This document shows, piece after piece, positions 7,320 through 14,510 of a stretch of DNA of 17,445 nt. The position numbers and the translations under genes are program-made. The stretch is from an uncultured Eubacteriales bacterium (GTDB taxonomy: Bacteria; Bacillota; Clostridia; Oscillospirales; Oscillospiraceae), in NCBI GenBank assembly GCA_900550705.1, contig URTG01000014.1:1-17445 (forward strand), given 5' to 3'. Within the stretch, counting starts at the first letter, position 1. Every line of letters starts with the position of its first letter. The notes beneath the pieces are model-generated. The model was not told the DNA's origin and searched no databases. It was given only the letters and a program-made list of their open reading frames with translations.

Positions 7320-9671
7320 TCACGCCTCGTCTGAGGATTTGGTGCGCTTCTTAGCCGCCGCAGACTTCTTCGTGGTGGTGGTCTTTTTCGTGGTTGCCGT
7401 CTTCTTGGCGGCGGTGGTCTTCTTGGTGGTCGCGGTTTTCTTGGCGGTGGTCTTTTTGGCCGTCTTCTTCTCAGGCTCAGCGGCCTCCGTCGGGGGTTCC
7501 CCCTCGGCGGCGGTGGTGGGCTTCCGCACCCAGCCGCCCCGCTTCTCCTCCGGGGTGAAGTTGGCGCACGCCGGGTTGATGCAGAAGGCCTTCTTCGCCC
7601 CCCGGCCCGCCTTTTTGAACATGGTCTGGCCGCAGACGGGGCAGTCGTCCTTTACGGGCACGTCCCAGGTCATAAAGTCGCACTTCTTGCTCTCGTCCCG
7701 GTTGGTGGCCCGCTCGCAGCAGTAATAGGTATACTGCTTGCCCGTCTTCTTGCTCTTGCCCGTGCGCTTGAACAGCCGCCCGCCGCACTTGGGACAGCGG
7801 CCGGGCATCTCCACCACCAGGGGCATGGTGAAGTCGCACTCCGGCCAGCCGGGACAGGCCAGGAACCGGCCGAACCGGCCGGACTTGATCACCAGGTTCC
7901 GCCCGCACTGGGGGCAGATCTCCTCCGACACCTCGTCGGGCACCTTGATCCGCTCCCCGTCCAGCTCCTGCTCCGCCTTTTTCAGCTCGGCGTCGAAGTC
8001 GTCATAGAAGCTGGCCAGAACGGCCTTCCAGTCGATGGAGCCCTCCTCCACCTTGTCCAGCTGGCCCTCCATCTGGGCGGTGAAGGTGGGGTCTACGATG
8101 TCCTGGAACTTGTCCTTCATCAGGCCGGTGACCACCTCGCCCAGGGGGGTGGGCCGCAGGGCCTTGCCCTCCTTCACCACATACTCCCGGTTGAGAATGG
8201 TAGAGATGGTGGGCGCATAGGTAGAGGGCCGTCCAATGCCCTTCTCCTCCAAGGCCCGGATGAGGCTGGCCTCGGAATACCGGGCGGGGGGCTGGGTGAA
8301 GTGCTGGCCCTTCTCCAGGCCCTTGCCGTTCAGCCCCTCTCCCTCCTTCAAATCGGGCAGCGGAGAGCTTTTTTCCTCCTCCGCCTCGTCCTTGCCCTCC
8401 TCATACACGGCGGCAAAGCCGGAGAATTTCAGGGACGAATGGCTAGCCCGGAAGGTGTAGCCGCTGTTTTCCACCTCGATGGACAGGCTGTCATACACCG
8501 CGTTGGCCATCTGACAGGCCAAAAAGCGGCTCCAGATCAGCTTATACAGGCGATACTGCTCCCCGGTCAGGTCCTTCTTAATCTCGTCGGGCACCAGATT
8601 CACGTCGGAGGGACGGATGGCCTCGTGGGCATCCTGGGCGTTGCCCTTGGTCTTGAAGTGCCGGGTCTGGGCGGGATAATACTCGCTGCCGTACCGCTGG
8701 TGGATAAAGCCCTTGGCGGCGGCCAGGGCCTCCTCCGACAGGCGCAGGGAGTCGGTACGCATATAGGTAATAAGACCCACGGTCCCCTCGCCGGAGATGT
8801 CCACGCCCTCATACAGCTGCTGGGCGATGGACATGGTGCGGGCGGGGGTCATGTTCAGCTTGCGGGATGCCTCCTGCTGCAAGGTGGAGGTGGTAAAGGG
8901 CGGGGCGGGCTGGCGGTTCTTCTCCTGCCGCTTCACCCGGGACACGGCAAAGCGCCCGGCCTGCACCGCAGCGATGACCTGGTCGGCCTCCTCCTGGCTG
9001 TGCAGCTCCATCTTCTTCTCCCGGCCGTAGAACATGGCCTTGAAGCTGCCAAAATTGGGGGCAATGCGCTCCAGCGTCGCCTCGATGGACCAATACTCCT
9101 GGGGCTGGAAGGCGCGGATCTCCTCCTCCCGCTCCACCACCAGGCGGGTGGCCACCGACTGCACCCGTCCGGCGGACAGGCCCCGGCGGATCTTCCGCCA
9201 CAGCAGGGGGGACAGCTGATAGCCCACGATCCGGTCCAGGATACGCCGGGCCTGCTGGGCGTTCACCAGATTCTGGTCGATGGCCCGGGGGGCGGCGATG
9301 GCCTCGTTGACCACCTTTTTGGTGATCTCGTTGAACGTGACCCGATAGGTCTTGTCGTCGGGAATCCCCAAAAGCTCCTTCAGGTGCCAGGAGATGGCCT
9401 CGCCCTCTCGGTCCGGGTCGGTGGCGAGATATACCCTCCCGCTTTTTTTCGCCGCCTTTTTCAGGTCGCCGATCACATCTTCCTTGCCCTTGATAGGCTG
9501 ATAATCAGGCTCAAAGTCGCCCTTTTCCAGGTCCACGCCCAGCTTGCTCTTGGGCAGGTCCCGGACGTGTCCCATAGACGCCTTGACCTCGTAGCCCGGA
9601 CCCAGATATTTTCCAATGGTCTTTGCCTTGGACGGGGACTCCACGATCACTAAGTCAGTTTTAGTTGCCAC
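7320..9671 (-). CDS. topA: DNA topoisomerase I
   Basis: A 783-residue type IA topoisomerase that relaxes negative supercoils. The Toprim domain shows VIVESPSKAKTI near residue 10 and the metal-binding TDPDREGE near residue 85. The active-site tyrosine is Tyr303 in ITYMRTDS. Three C-terminal four-cysteine zinc ribbons lie at about 586-612, 626-664 and 677-702 (CPQC, CPKC and CPVC openings). A Lys/Thr/Ala tail follows (735-783) with eight KK pairs, the later ones spaced exactly six residues apart, like histone H1 or mycobacterial TopA tails; it probably improves DNA binding. The start is a GTG (V-A-T-K-T-D) at 9671 with GGAGGTT 7-9 nt upstream. The in-frame ATG at 9755 would overlap dprA and has no family similarity. 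Confidence 0.97.
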   Translation of the reverse strand: MATKTDLVIVESPSKAKTIGKYLGPGYEVKASMGHVRDLPKSKLGVDLEKGDFEPDYQPIKGKEDVIGDLKKAAKKSGRVYLATDPDREGEAISWHLKELLGIPDDKTYRVTFNEITKKVVNEAIAAPRAIDQNLVNAQQARRILDRIVGYQLSPLLWRKIRRGLSAGRVQSVATRLVVEREEEIRAFQPQEYWSIEATLERIAPNFGSFKAMFYGREKKMELHSQEEADQVIAAVQAGRFAVSRVKRQEKNRQPAPPFTTSTLQQEASRKLNMTPARTMSIAQQLYEGVDISGEGTVGLITYMRTDSLRLSEEALAAAKGFIHQRYGSEYYPAQTRHFKTKGNAQDAHEAIRPSDVNLVPDEIKKDLTGEQYRLYKLIWSRFLACQMANAVYDSLSIEVENSGYTFRASHSSLKFSGFAAVYEEGKDEAEEEKSSPLPDLKEGEGLNGKGLEKGQHFTQPPARYSEASLIRALEEKGIGRPSTYAPTISTILNREYVVKEGKALRPTPLGEVVTGLMKDKFQDIVDPTFTAQMEGQLDKVEEGSIDWKAVLASFYDDFDAELKKAEQELDGERIKVPDEVSEEICPQCGRNLVIKSGRFGRFLACPGWPECDFTMPLVVEMPGRCPKCGGRLFKRTGKSKKTGKQYTYYCCERATNRDESKKCDFMTWDVPVKDDCPVCGQTMFKKAGRGAKKAFCINPACANFTPEEKRGGWVRKPTTAAEGEPPTEAAEPEKKTAKKTTAKKTATTKKTTAAKKTATTKKTTTTKKSAAAKKRTKSSDEA

Positions 9672-9726
9672 TTGGTATAACCTCCAGCGAAAATCTAGGA
9701 AAAGCGGCCTCCGCCGCAGAAACATC

Positions 9727-10977
9727 TTATTCCTCCAGCCGCACCAGGGCCGCAAAGCGCTTGCCCGGCAGCTCCTCCGCCGCCCCCTGAATCTGCAGCG
9801 TCGTCAGGGCGGACAGCACCCGGCGGGCGGGGATCTGCGTCCGCTCCACCAGCTCGTCGGCGGGACAGCTCCTATCCCCCAGGGCGGCCAGGACGGCCAG
9901 CTCGTCGTCGGTGAACCGGCGCTTCTGCTCCTCCCGGGGCACGGTCTCCGGGGCGGAGGGCGCCGGCGTCTTCTCCTCCCCGGGCTTGTCCTTGGCCCGG
10001 CGCCGGGCCGCGTGGGATGTCGCCGGGCGCTCGCCATGCTCCAGGTCGTCCAGGCGGGCCTGGGCGGCCTCCGGCGTCAGCGGGGCGGCGGAGAGGAGCT
10101 TCTGGGGGAAGCGGCTCCAATACTCCTCTAAAATGTCCCGGCCGCAGGTGACCAGCTTGGCCCCCTGCTGGATGAGCCGGTTGGTCCCCTCGCTCATGGG
10201 GGCGTCGATGGGCCCGGGGACGGCGAACAGGTCCCGGTCCTGCTCCAGGGCGTGCTCCATGGTGCTCATGGTCCCGCCGAAGGGGCGGCACTCCACCGCC
10301 AGCACGCCCAGGCACAGGCCGCTTAAAATCCGGTTGCGCCGGGGAAAGTGAAAGCCCATGTGGCTGGTGCCCGGTGGATACTCGGAAATCAGCGCCCCGG
10401 CGGCGGCCACGTCCTCATAGAGATACCGGTTCCGGGGCGGAAAGGGCACGTCCACCCCGCCCGCCAGCACCGAGACCACCGGTCCCCCGGCCTTCAAGGC
10501 CCCGCGGATGGCGCAGGAGTCCAGCCCCTCTGCAATGCCAGACACCACCAGCGCGCCCCCGGCGGCCAGCTCCATGCCCAGCTTTTCCGCACAGCGGATG
10601 CCATAGGGCGACGGCTCTCTGGCCCCCACCATGCCGATGGCGGCCTCCTCGTCAAAGGCAAAGCTCCTGCCTCGGATGTACAGCACCGCCGGCGGGTCGG
10701 TCAGCTGCCGCAGGCGGTCGGGGTAGTCGCTGTCCTGAATGGTCAGCACCCGGAGGGACAGGCGCTCGCAGGCCTCCCAGATCCGCTCTGGGGTGTCCAG
10801 CTCCTTGTCCAGCAGCCCCGCCCGCACCGAGGGGCGGACGGGCAGCAGCTCCAGCTCCTCCGCCTCGGCGTAGTAGACCCGCTCCGGGGTGGCAAAATGG
10901 TCCAGCACCGTCCGCAAAGACGCGGGGTCCGCGTTTTTCCGGCTGGCCAGCCAGAGCCAATATTTCAGGGATGCCAT
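9727..10977 (-). CDS. dprA: DNA-processing protein DprA
   Basis: A 416-residue protein that loads RecA onto single-stranded DNA entering during transformation. An N-terminal HhH/SAM-like region (about 1-90) precedes the Rossmann-like core (about 95-285), which has GMVGAR, VVSGIAEGLDSCAIRGAL, the PPRNRYLY segment, the PRRNRILSGL motif and the FAVPGPI region. A Pro/Ala/Lys-rich linker (about 300-353) leads to a C-terminal winged-helix domain (about 355-412). The motif usually seen as GIDxxAH is here GLDSCAI, so the His is replaced. The start has GAGGGGG upstream, and the gene lies 25 bp after the methyltransferase. Together with the ComEA-like protein it hints at transformation capacity, but comEC and comFA are not in the window. 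Confidence 0.95.
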   Translation of the reverse strand: MASLKYWLWLASRKNADPASLRTVLDHFATPERVYYAEAEELELLPVRPSVRAGLLDKELDTPERIWEACERLSLRVLTIQDSDYPDRLRQLTDPPAVLYIRGRSFAFDEEAAIGMVGAREPSPYGIRCAEKLGMELAAGGALVVSGIAEGLDSCAIRGALKAGGPVVSVLAGGVDVPFPPRNRYLYEDVAAAGALISEYPPGTSHMGFHFPRRNRILSGLCLGVLAVECRPFGGTMSTMEHALEQDRDLFAVPGPIDAPMSEGTNRLIQQGAKLVTCGRDILEEYWSRFPQKLLSAAPLTPEAAQARLDDLEHGERPATSHAARRRAKDKPGEEKTPAPSAPETVPREEQKRRFTDDELAVLAALGDRSCPADELVERTQIPARRVLSALTTLQIQGAAEELPGKRFAALVRLEE

Positions 10978-11002
10978 TCCGCCGCCCCCTCTCGTGTCTG
11001 AA

Positions 11003-11770
11003 TTAGGGCAGGTCCCTGCCCGCCATCTCCCACAGCACCACGCCCGCTGCCGCCGCCGCGTTCAGCGACTCGCACCGGGGGCGCATGGGGATCTTCACCG
11101 TCTTCTCGCTCCGCGCCAGCAGCTCCTGGGACACGCCCCGGCCCTCGCTGCCGATGACCACCGCCGCCCGGCGCAGGTCGGCCTGCCGCAGGTCCACGGT
11201 GTCCTCCCGCAGGGCGGTGGCATACAGGGCCAGACCGGACCGCGCCAGCAGCCCGGGCAGCTCCTCCGCCGCCAGCTCATAGACGGGCAGCCGGAAGCAG
11301 GCCCCCATGGTGGCCCGCACCGTTTTGGGGGCGTAGGGGTCGGCGCAGCCGTTGACCAGCAGCAGCCCGTCCGCCCCAAAGGCATCGGCCGTCCGCCAGA
11401 TGGTGCCCACGTTCCCCGGGTCCTGAAGGCCGTCCAGCACCAGATAGCGCCCTCCGGGCAGCACCTCCGGGGCGGTCAGCCCGGGCAGACGGGCCAGGAA
11501 CAGCACCCCCTGGGGGGTCTTGGTGTCGCACAGGTTCACCAGCAGCTCCCGGGGGACCTCTATGTGCCGCACCGCCGGGTCCAGGGGCAGGGGGCACTCC
11601 CCCGCCGTCACCACGGTGGGCACGTCCCACCCGGCCTTGAGGGCCTCCTCCAGCAGCTTGGGACCCTCCCCCACAAACAGCCCGGTCTCCCGGCGGAGAC
11701 TGCGGCTGCCGTTGAGCTTTCGTATTTGCACGGCCAGAGGATTCTGGCGGCTGGTGATCCGTTCCGTCAC
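11003..11770 (-). CDS. SpoU/TrmH-family RNA 2'-O-methyltransferase (RlmB-like)
   Basis: A 255-residue SPOUT-fold methyltransferase that uses SAM to methylate a ribose 2'-OH in rRNA or tRNA; the exact target cannot be read. An N-terminal substrate-binding domain (about 1-95) begins ITSRQNPL, typical of Firmicute TrmH-group proteins. The three knot motifs are present: LDGLQDPGNVGTIWRTADAFG (about 112-132), VVIGSEGRGVS (204-214) and IPMRPRCESLNAAAAAGVVLWE (227-248), with conserved Arg126, Glu209 and Asn237. The start is uncertain: I prefer the GTG at 11770 (AAGGGACGG upstream, fits the family N-terminus) over a GTG at 11803. It heads the minus-strand unit, but I see no convincing minus-strand promoter upstream, where a gene remnant now lies. 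Confidence 0.92.
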   Translation of the reverse strand: MTERITSRQNPLAVQIRKLNGSRSLRRETGLFVGEGPKLLEEALKAGWDVPTVVTAGECPLPLDPAVRHIEVPRELLVNLCDTKTPQGVLFLARLPGLTAPEVLPGGRYLVLDGLQDPGNVGTIWRTADAFGADGLLLVNGCADPYAPKTVRATMGACFRLPVYELAAEELPGLLARSGLALYATALREDTVDLRQADLRRAAVVIGSEGRGVSQELLARSEKTVKIPMRPRCESLNAAAAAGVVLWEMAGRDLP

Positions 11771-11793
11771 GTCATTCCGTCCCTTCAAATTCT

Positions 11794-11949
11794 GTGCGCG
11801 CACCGGACAGCGCCCAGCGGCGGCAGGCCCTGCTGAAGCAGCTGGCCCTGCCGGAGCACATGAGCGCCAACGCCCTGCTGGCGGTCCTCAACGGCTGCTA
11901 CTCCAGAGGAGAGGCGGAAGCGCTGCTGGGGCTGTCGGACAGAGGATAA
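11794..11949 (+). pseudogene. C-terminal remnant of a Toprim/RNase M5-like (DUF4093) gene
   Basis: An open frame ends at TAA 11947-11949 and reads PDSAQRRQALLKQLALP followed by EHMSANALLAVLNGCYSRGEAEALL. Third codon positions are almost all G or C, as in real genes here. From memory this matches the C-terminal end of Clostridial Toprim-domain proteins annotated as RNase M5-like or DUF4093 (about 190 residues). The Toprim half is missing: the frame meets a TGA near 11755 inside the divergent methyltransferase gene, and no ribosome site precedes the only possible early start (GTG 11794). An intact terminator follows 16 bp later. The simplest reading is a deletion that removed the 5' part of the gene and fused the remainder to the methyltransferase leader near 11797-11803. 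No alignment could be run. Confidence 0.6.
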
Positions 11950-11965
11950 AATCGAGAAAACGCCG

Positions 11966-12006
11966 TCAGAGCGAGAGAAAACCATGCCCTCTCGCTCTGA
12001 TTTTTT
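11966..12006 (+). terminator. Rho-independent terminator after the Toprim remnant
   Basis: A perfect 12-bp stem (TCAGAGCGAGAG, 11966-11977, with 11989-12000) has an 11-nt loop and is followed directly by T6 (12001-12006). It points plus-strand and sits just behind the gene remnant, so it is now largely stranded. It may insulate spoIIGA from read-through. Confidence 0.85.
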
Positions 12007-12015
12007 GTCCGCCGG

Positions 12016-12050
12016 TTGCGACGGCTTTCTCCCTCCACCTGGGCTATAAT
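12016..12050 (+). promoter_or_regulatory. Candidate spoIIGA promoter with long spacer
   Basis: A perfect TATAAT (12045-12050) lies 24 bp before the spoIIGA ATG. No good -35 exists at 16-19 bp. The best hexamer is TTGCGA (12016-12021) at a 23-bp spacing. The Bacillus subtilis spoIIG promoter is known for a 22-bp spacer and needs Spo0A~P to be used. A partial 0A-box-like TTTGTCCG lies at 12004-12011, but it overlaps the terminator U-tract and matches poorly. Confidence 0.5.
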
Positions 12051-12073
12051 CAGGCGTGAGAGGAGGATGGGAC

Positions 12074-12958
12074 ATGACGGTGGTGTATGCAGACACCCTG
12101 TTTCTGCTCAACGCGGCGGTGGATTATCTGCTGCTGCTGGCGGCGGCCTGCCTGGCCGGCGGGCCGCTGCGGCGGAAGCGGTTTGGACTGGCGGCCTGTC
12201 TGGGCGGAGGCTACGCGGTGGGGCTGTTTGTGCCGGGACTGGGCTTTTTGGGGCACCCCCTGTGCAAGGCGGCCTCCGGCGGACTGCTGTGTCTGGCGGC
12301 TTACGGACGGCGGCACCTGCTGCGGCAGAGCGTGGTGTTTCTGGCCCTGACCTGCGCCCTGGGGGGCGGGCTGCTGTGCGTCACGCTGCTGGGCGGACAG
12401 GGGCTGAGCCTGGGCCGGGGGGTGGTATACAGCGGGGCGGATTGCAGCATGGTGCTGCTGGCCGCCGCGGGGTGCTATCTGCTGGTGAGCGTATTTTTCA
12501 AGGGGGCGGGGCAGCACTCCGGCGTCACCGGCGAGCTGCTGCCCGCCCGGCTGACCCTGGGGGAGCGGACGGTGGAGCTTACCGCCCTGGTGGACACGGG
12601 GAACACCCTGCGGGACCCGGTCTCCGGCCGCCGGGTGATGGTGGCGGAGGGGGCGGCGCTGGAGGGCCTGTTCCCGCCGGAGCACCGGCCCGACCCCGAT
12701 GACCTGCGGGACCCGGCCCAGGGCCTGCTGCGGCTGGGGACGGGGGCCTGGCGGGGGCGGTTCCGTCTGCTGCCCTATCGGGCGGTGGGGGTGGAGCGGG
12801 GTCTGCTGCTGGCTCTGAAGGTGGACGGCCTGCGTCTGGGCGGCTGGGAACAGGGGGCGGCCCTGGTGGCCTTGTCGCCCACCCCGGTGTCCGACGGGGG
12901 GAGCTGCCGGGCCCTGACCCCGCCGCCGGAGGAGCTGGAGGGGAGGTGTGCGCCATGA
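12074..12958 (+). CDS. spoIIGA: Sporulation sigma-E processing peptidase SpoIIGA
   Basis: A 294-residue membrane aspartic protease that removes the pro-sequence of sigma-E in the mother cell after SpoIIR signalling from the forespore. The N-terminal half is hydrophobic, with about five membrane helices between residues 9 and 142. The C-terminal domain carries the catalytic motif ALVDTGNTLRDP, placing the active aspartate at Asp174, in the position of Bacillus Asp183. The start is the ATG at 12074 with AGGAGG 7 nt upstream; an earlier in-frame ATG at 12056 would precede that ribosome site. The stop overlaps the sigE start in ATGA, the conserved arrangement of protease with substrate. Confidence 0.95.
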   Translation: MTVVYADTLFLLNAAVDYLLLLAAACLAGGPLRRKRFGLAACLGGGYAVGLFVPGLGFLGHPLCKAASGGLLCLAAYGRRHLLRQSVVFLALTCALGGGLLCVTLLGGQGLSLGRGVVYSGADCSMVLLAAAGCYLLVSVFFKGAGQHSGVTGELLPARLTLGERTVELTALVDTGNTLRDPVSGRRVMVAEGAALEGLFPPEHRPDPDDLRDPAQGLLRLGTGAWRGRFRLLPYRAVGVERGLLLALKVDGLRLGGWEQGAALVALSPTPVSDGGSCRALTPPPEELEGRCAP

Positions 12959-13662
12959 CACCCCAGGGATGTCTGGAGCAGTGGCTGGTCCGCCTCGGTC
13001 TGCTGCTGCCCGGAAAGGTGATGTACATCGGCGGCAGCGACACCCTGCCCGCGCCGCTCCCCCGGGAGGAGGAGGCCCGGGTAATCCAGCGCCTGAGCCA
13101 GGGGGACGGGGCGGCCCGGGACTGCCTCATCGAGCATAATCTCCGGCTGGTGGCCTATATCGCCCGGCGGTTTGAGAATACCGGGGTGAATATCGAGGAC
13201 CTCATTTCCATCGGCACCATCGGCCTGATCAAGGCGGTGGGGACCTATCAGCCGGAGCGGAGCATCAAGCTGGCCACCTATGCCAGCCGGTGCATTGAAA
13301 ACGAAATTCTCATGCACCTGCGGAAAATCGCCAACCAGAGGACGGAGCTGTCCTTCGACGAGCCGCTGAATACCGACTGGGACGGCAACGAGCTGCTGCT
13401 GTCTGACGTGCTGGGCACCGACGGGGACCTGGTGGTGCAGCCCATCGAGGCGGACGTGGACCGGCAGCTCCTCCGCCAGGCTATGGAGCGGCTGACGCCC
13501 CGGGAGCGGGAGATTATAACCCTCCGCTTCGGCCTGGACGGCAGGCGGGAGCGGACTCAGAAGGAGGTGGCCGGACGGATGGGCATCTCCCAGTCCTATA
13601 TCTCCCGGCTGGAAAAGCGCATCATTGCCCGGCTGAAAAAGGAGATTCTGCGGATGATGTAG
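12955..13662 (+). CDS. sigE: RNA polymerase sporulation sigma factor sigma-E (precursor)
   Basis: A 235-residue sigma-70-family factor controlling early mother-cell genes. Residues 1 to about 23 are the pro-sequence; the following YIGGSDTLP matches the mature N-terminus known in Bacillus (YIGGSEALP), so cleavage is expected near Met23/Tyr24. Region 2 is very conserved (LVAYIARRFENTGVNIEDLISIGTIGLI, 65-92, and KLATYASRCIENEILMHLR). Region 4 has LTPREREIITLRFGL and the helix-turn-helix TQKEVAGRMGISQSYISRLEKR (about 201-222). The start is the ATG at 12955, with GGAGGGGAGG upstream; a GTG at 12946 would only add MCA. It overlaps spoIIGA by 4 bp. sigG, often found next, does not follow here. Confidence 0.97.
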   Translation: MTPQGCLEQWLVRLGLLLPGKVMYIGGSDTLPAPLPREEEARVIQRLSQGDGAARDCLIEHNLRLVAYIARRFENTGVNIEDLISIGTIGLIKAVGTYQPERSIKLATYASRCIENEILMHLRKIANQRTELSFDEPLNTDWDGNELLLSDVLGTDGDLVVQPIEADVDRQLLRQAMERLTPREREIITLRFGLDGRRERTQKEVAGRMGISQSYISRLEKRIIARLKKEILRMM

Positions 13663-13690
13663 GACCCGCCGCGCCGGAGATACAACAGAC

Positions 13691-13723
13691 TGTCGAAAAA
13701 GCGGCGAAGCCACTTTTTCGACA
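13691..13723. repeat. Hairpin repeat with two TGTCGAA heptamers
   Basis: A 15-nt arm (TGTCGAAAAAGCGGC, 13691-13705) pairs with 13709-13723 across a GAA loop, with one C-A mismatch. Each end is TGTCGAA, in opposite orientation, identical to the core of the Spo0A box. It lies 28 bp after sigE and 15 bp before the -35 of the rex promoter. No U-tract follows directly, so it is a weak terminator at best. It could be a sigE terminator, a dispersed repeat or an operator. Confidence 0.65.
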
Positions 13724-13738
13724 AGCTGACAAAACCAT

Positions 13739-13768
13739 TTGACAGCAGAGGGGGGGATAGGGTACACT
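13739..13768 (+). promoter_or_regulatory. Promoter for rex and the SLH gene
   Basis: A perfect TTGACA (13739-13744) and TACACT (13763-13768) are separated by 18 bp. Transcription would start near 13775, giving a leader of about 67 nt. I see no Rex operator palindrome (TTGTTAA-type) around it, so autoregulation is not supported by the sequence. Confidence 0.65.
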
Positions 13769-13841
13769 AAAGCCGGATGCGTTTGCGGGCCTCCGTATGG
13801 GTGGAGCGGCAGCGTGTCCGGATATAGGAGACACAGACACC

Positions 13842-14510
13842 ATGAAGAAAAATACGAAAGTATCCACGGCGGTGATCCGCCGTCTGCCAAGATATTACCG
13901 GCAGCTGTCGGAATTGCAGGAGGCGGGCACGGTCCGCATCTCCTCCAGCGCTCTGGGCAAGTCCATGGGGCTGACGGCCTCGCAGATCCGACAGGATCTG
14001 TTCTGCTTCGGCGGCTTCGGCCAGCAGGGCTACGGATATAAGGTAGAGAGCCTGCGGGAGGAGATCGGCGACATTCTGGGCATCAACCGGGGCCACACCC
14101 TGGTGGTGCTGGGCACGGGCAACCTGGGCCGGGCCATCATCGAAAACTTTAAGTTCTCGGTGAACGGCTTTCAGCTGCTGGCGGCCTTCGACGTGAACCC
14201 CGCCGTGGTGGGCACGGAGATCGCCGGGATTCCCGTCTACCATGCGGACGAGCTGGAGCGGTTCGTGCAGAAGTACCCGGTGAGCGTGGGGATGCTCACC
14301 GTGCCCATCTCCGCCGCCCAGGAGATGGGGGAGCGGCTGGTGAACGCCGGGGTGAAGGGCATCTGGAACTTTACCAATTATGAGATTTCCTTTGGCCGGG
14401 AGGACGTGGTGGTGGAGTCGGTCCACTTCTCCGACAGTCTGCTGGCCCTGAGCTATATGATCTCCCAACGGGAGAGCGCCGGGGAGGACCCGGAGGAGGA
14501 GACGCCATGA
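13842..14510 (+). CDS. rex: Redox-sensing transcriptional repressor Rex
   Basis: A 222-residue cytoplasmic dimeric repressor that senses the NADH/NAD+ ratio and releases fermentation and hydrogen-metabolism genes when NADH rises. An N-terminal winged helix (about 1-80) includes VIRRLPRYYRQL, SSSALGKSMGLTASQIRQDL and the GGFGQQGYGY wing. The Rossmann domain has VVLGTGNLGRAI (Gly91-x-Gly93-x-x-Gly96) and a C-terminal swapped helix near 196-210. Length and motifs are normal, apart from an acidic C-terminal extension (GEDPEEETP). The start is the ATG at 13842 with TAGGAG about 11 nt upstream; an in-frame ATG at 13797 lacks family similarity. The stop overlaps the next gene in ATGA, an unusual coupling for rex. 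Confidence 0.96.
   Translation: MKKNTKVSTAVIRRLPRYYRQLSELQEAGTVRISSSALGKSMGLTASQIRQDLFCFGGFGQQGYGYKVESLREEIGDILGINRGHTLVVLGTGNLGRAIIENFKFSVNGFQLLAAFDVNPAVVGTEIAGIPVYHADELERFVQKYPVSVGMLTVPISAAQEMGERLVNAGVKGIWNFTNYEISFGREDVVVESVHFSDSLLALSYMISQRESAGEDPEEETP

Noticed and set aside
8301..9653. 450-residue plus-strand frame opposite topA
   Set aside because: Shadow frame: Gly/Leu/Gln-rich, no ribosome site or recognisable family.
9672..9755. N-terminal extension of TopA to an ATG at 9755
   Set aside because: It overlaps dprA and lacks family similarity; the GTG at 9671 has GGAGG at good spacing and starts at the conserved N-terminus.
11520..12059. 179-residue plus-strand frame across the methyltransferase start and terminator
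   Set aside because: It reads through the terminator and is out of frame with the G/C-third-position coding signal of the Toprim remnant.
13724..13841. Rex autoregulatory operator
   Set aside because: No TTGTTAA/TTGTGAA-type palindrome is visible in the rex leader or promoter.
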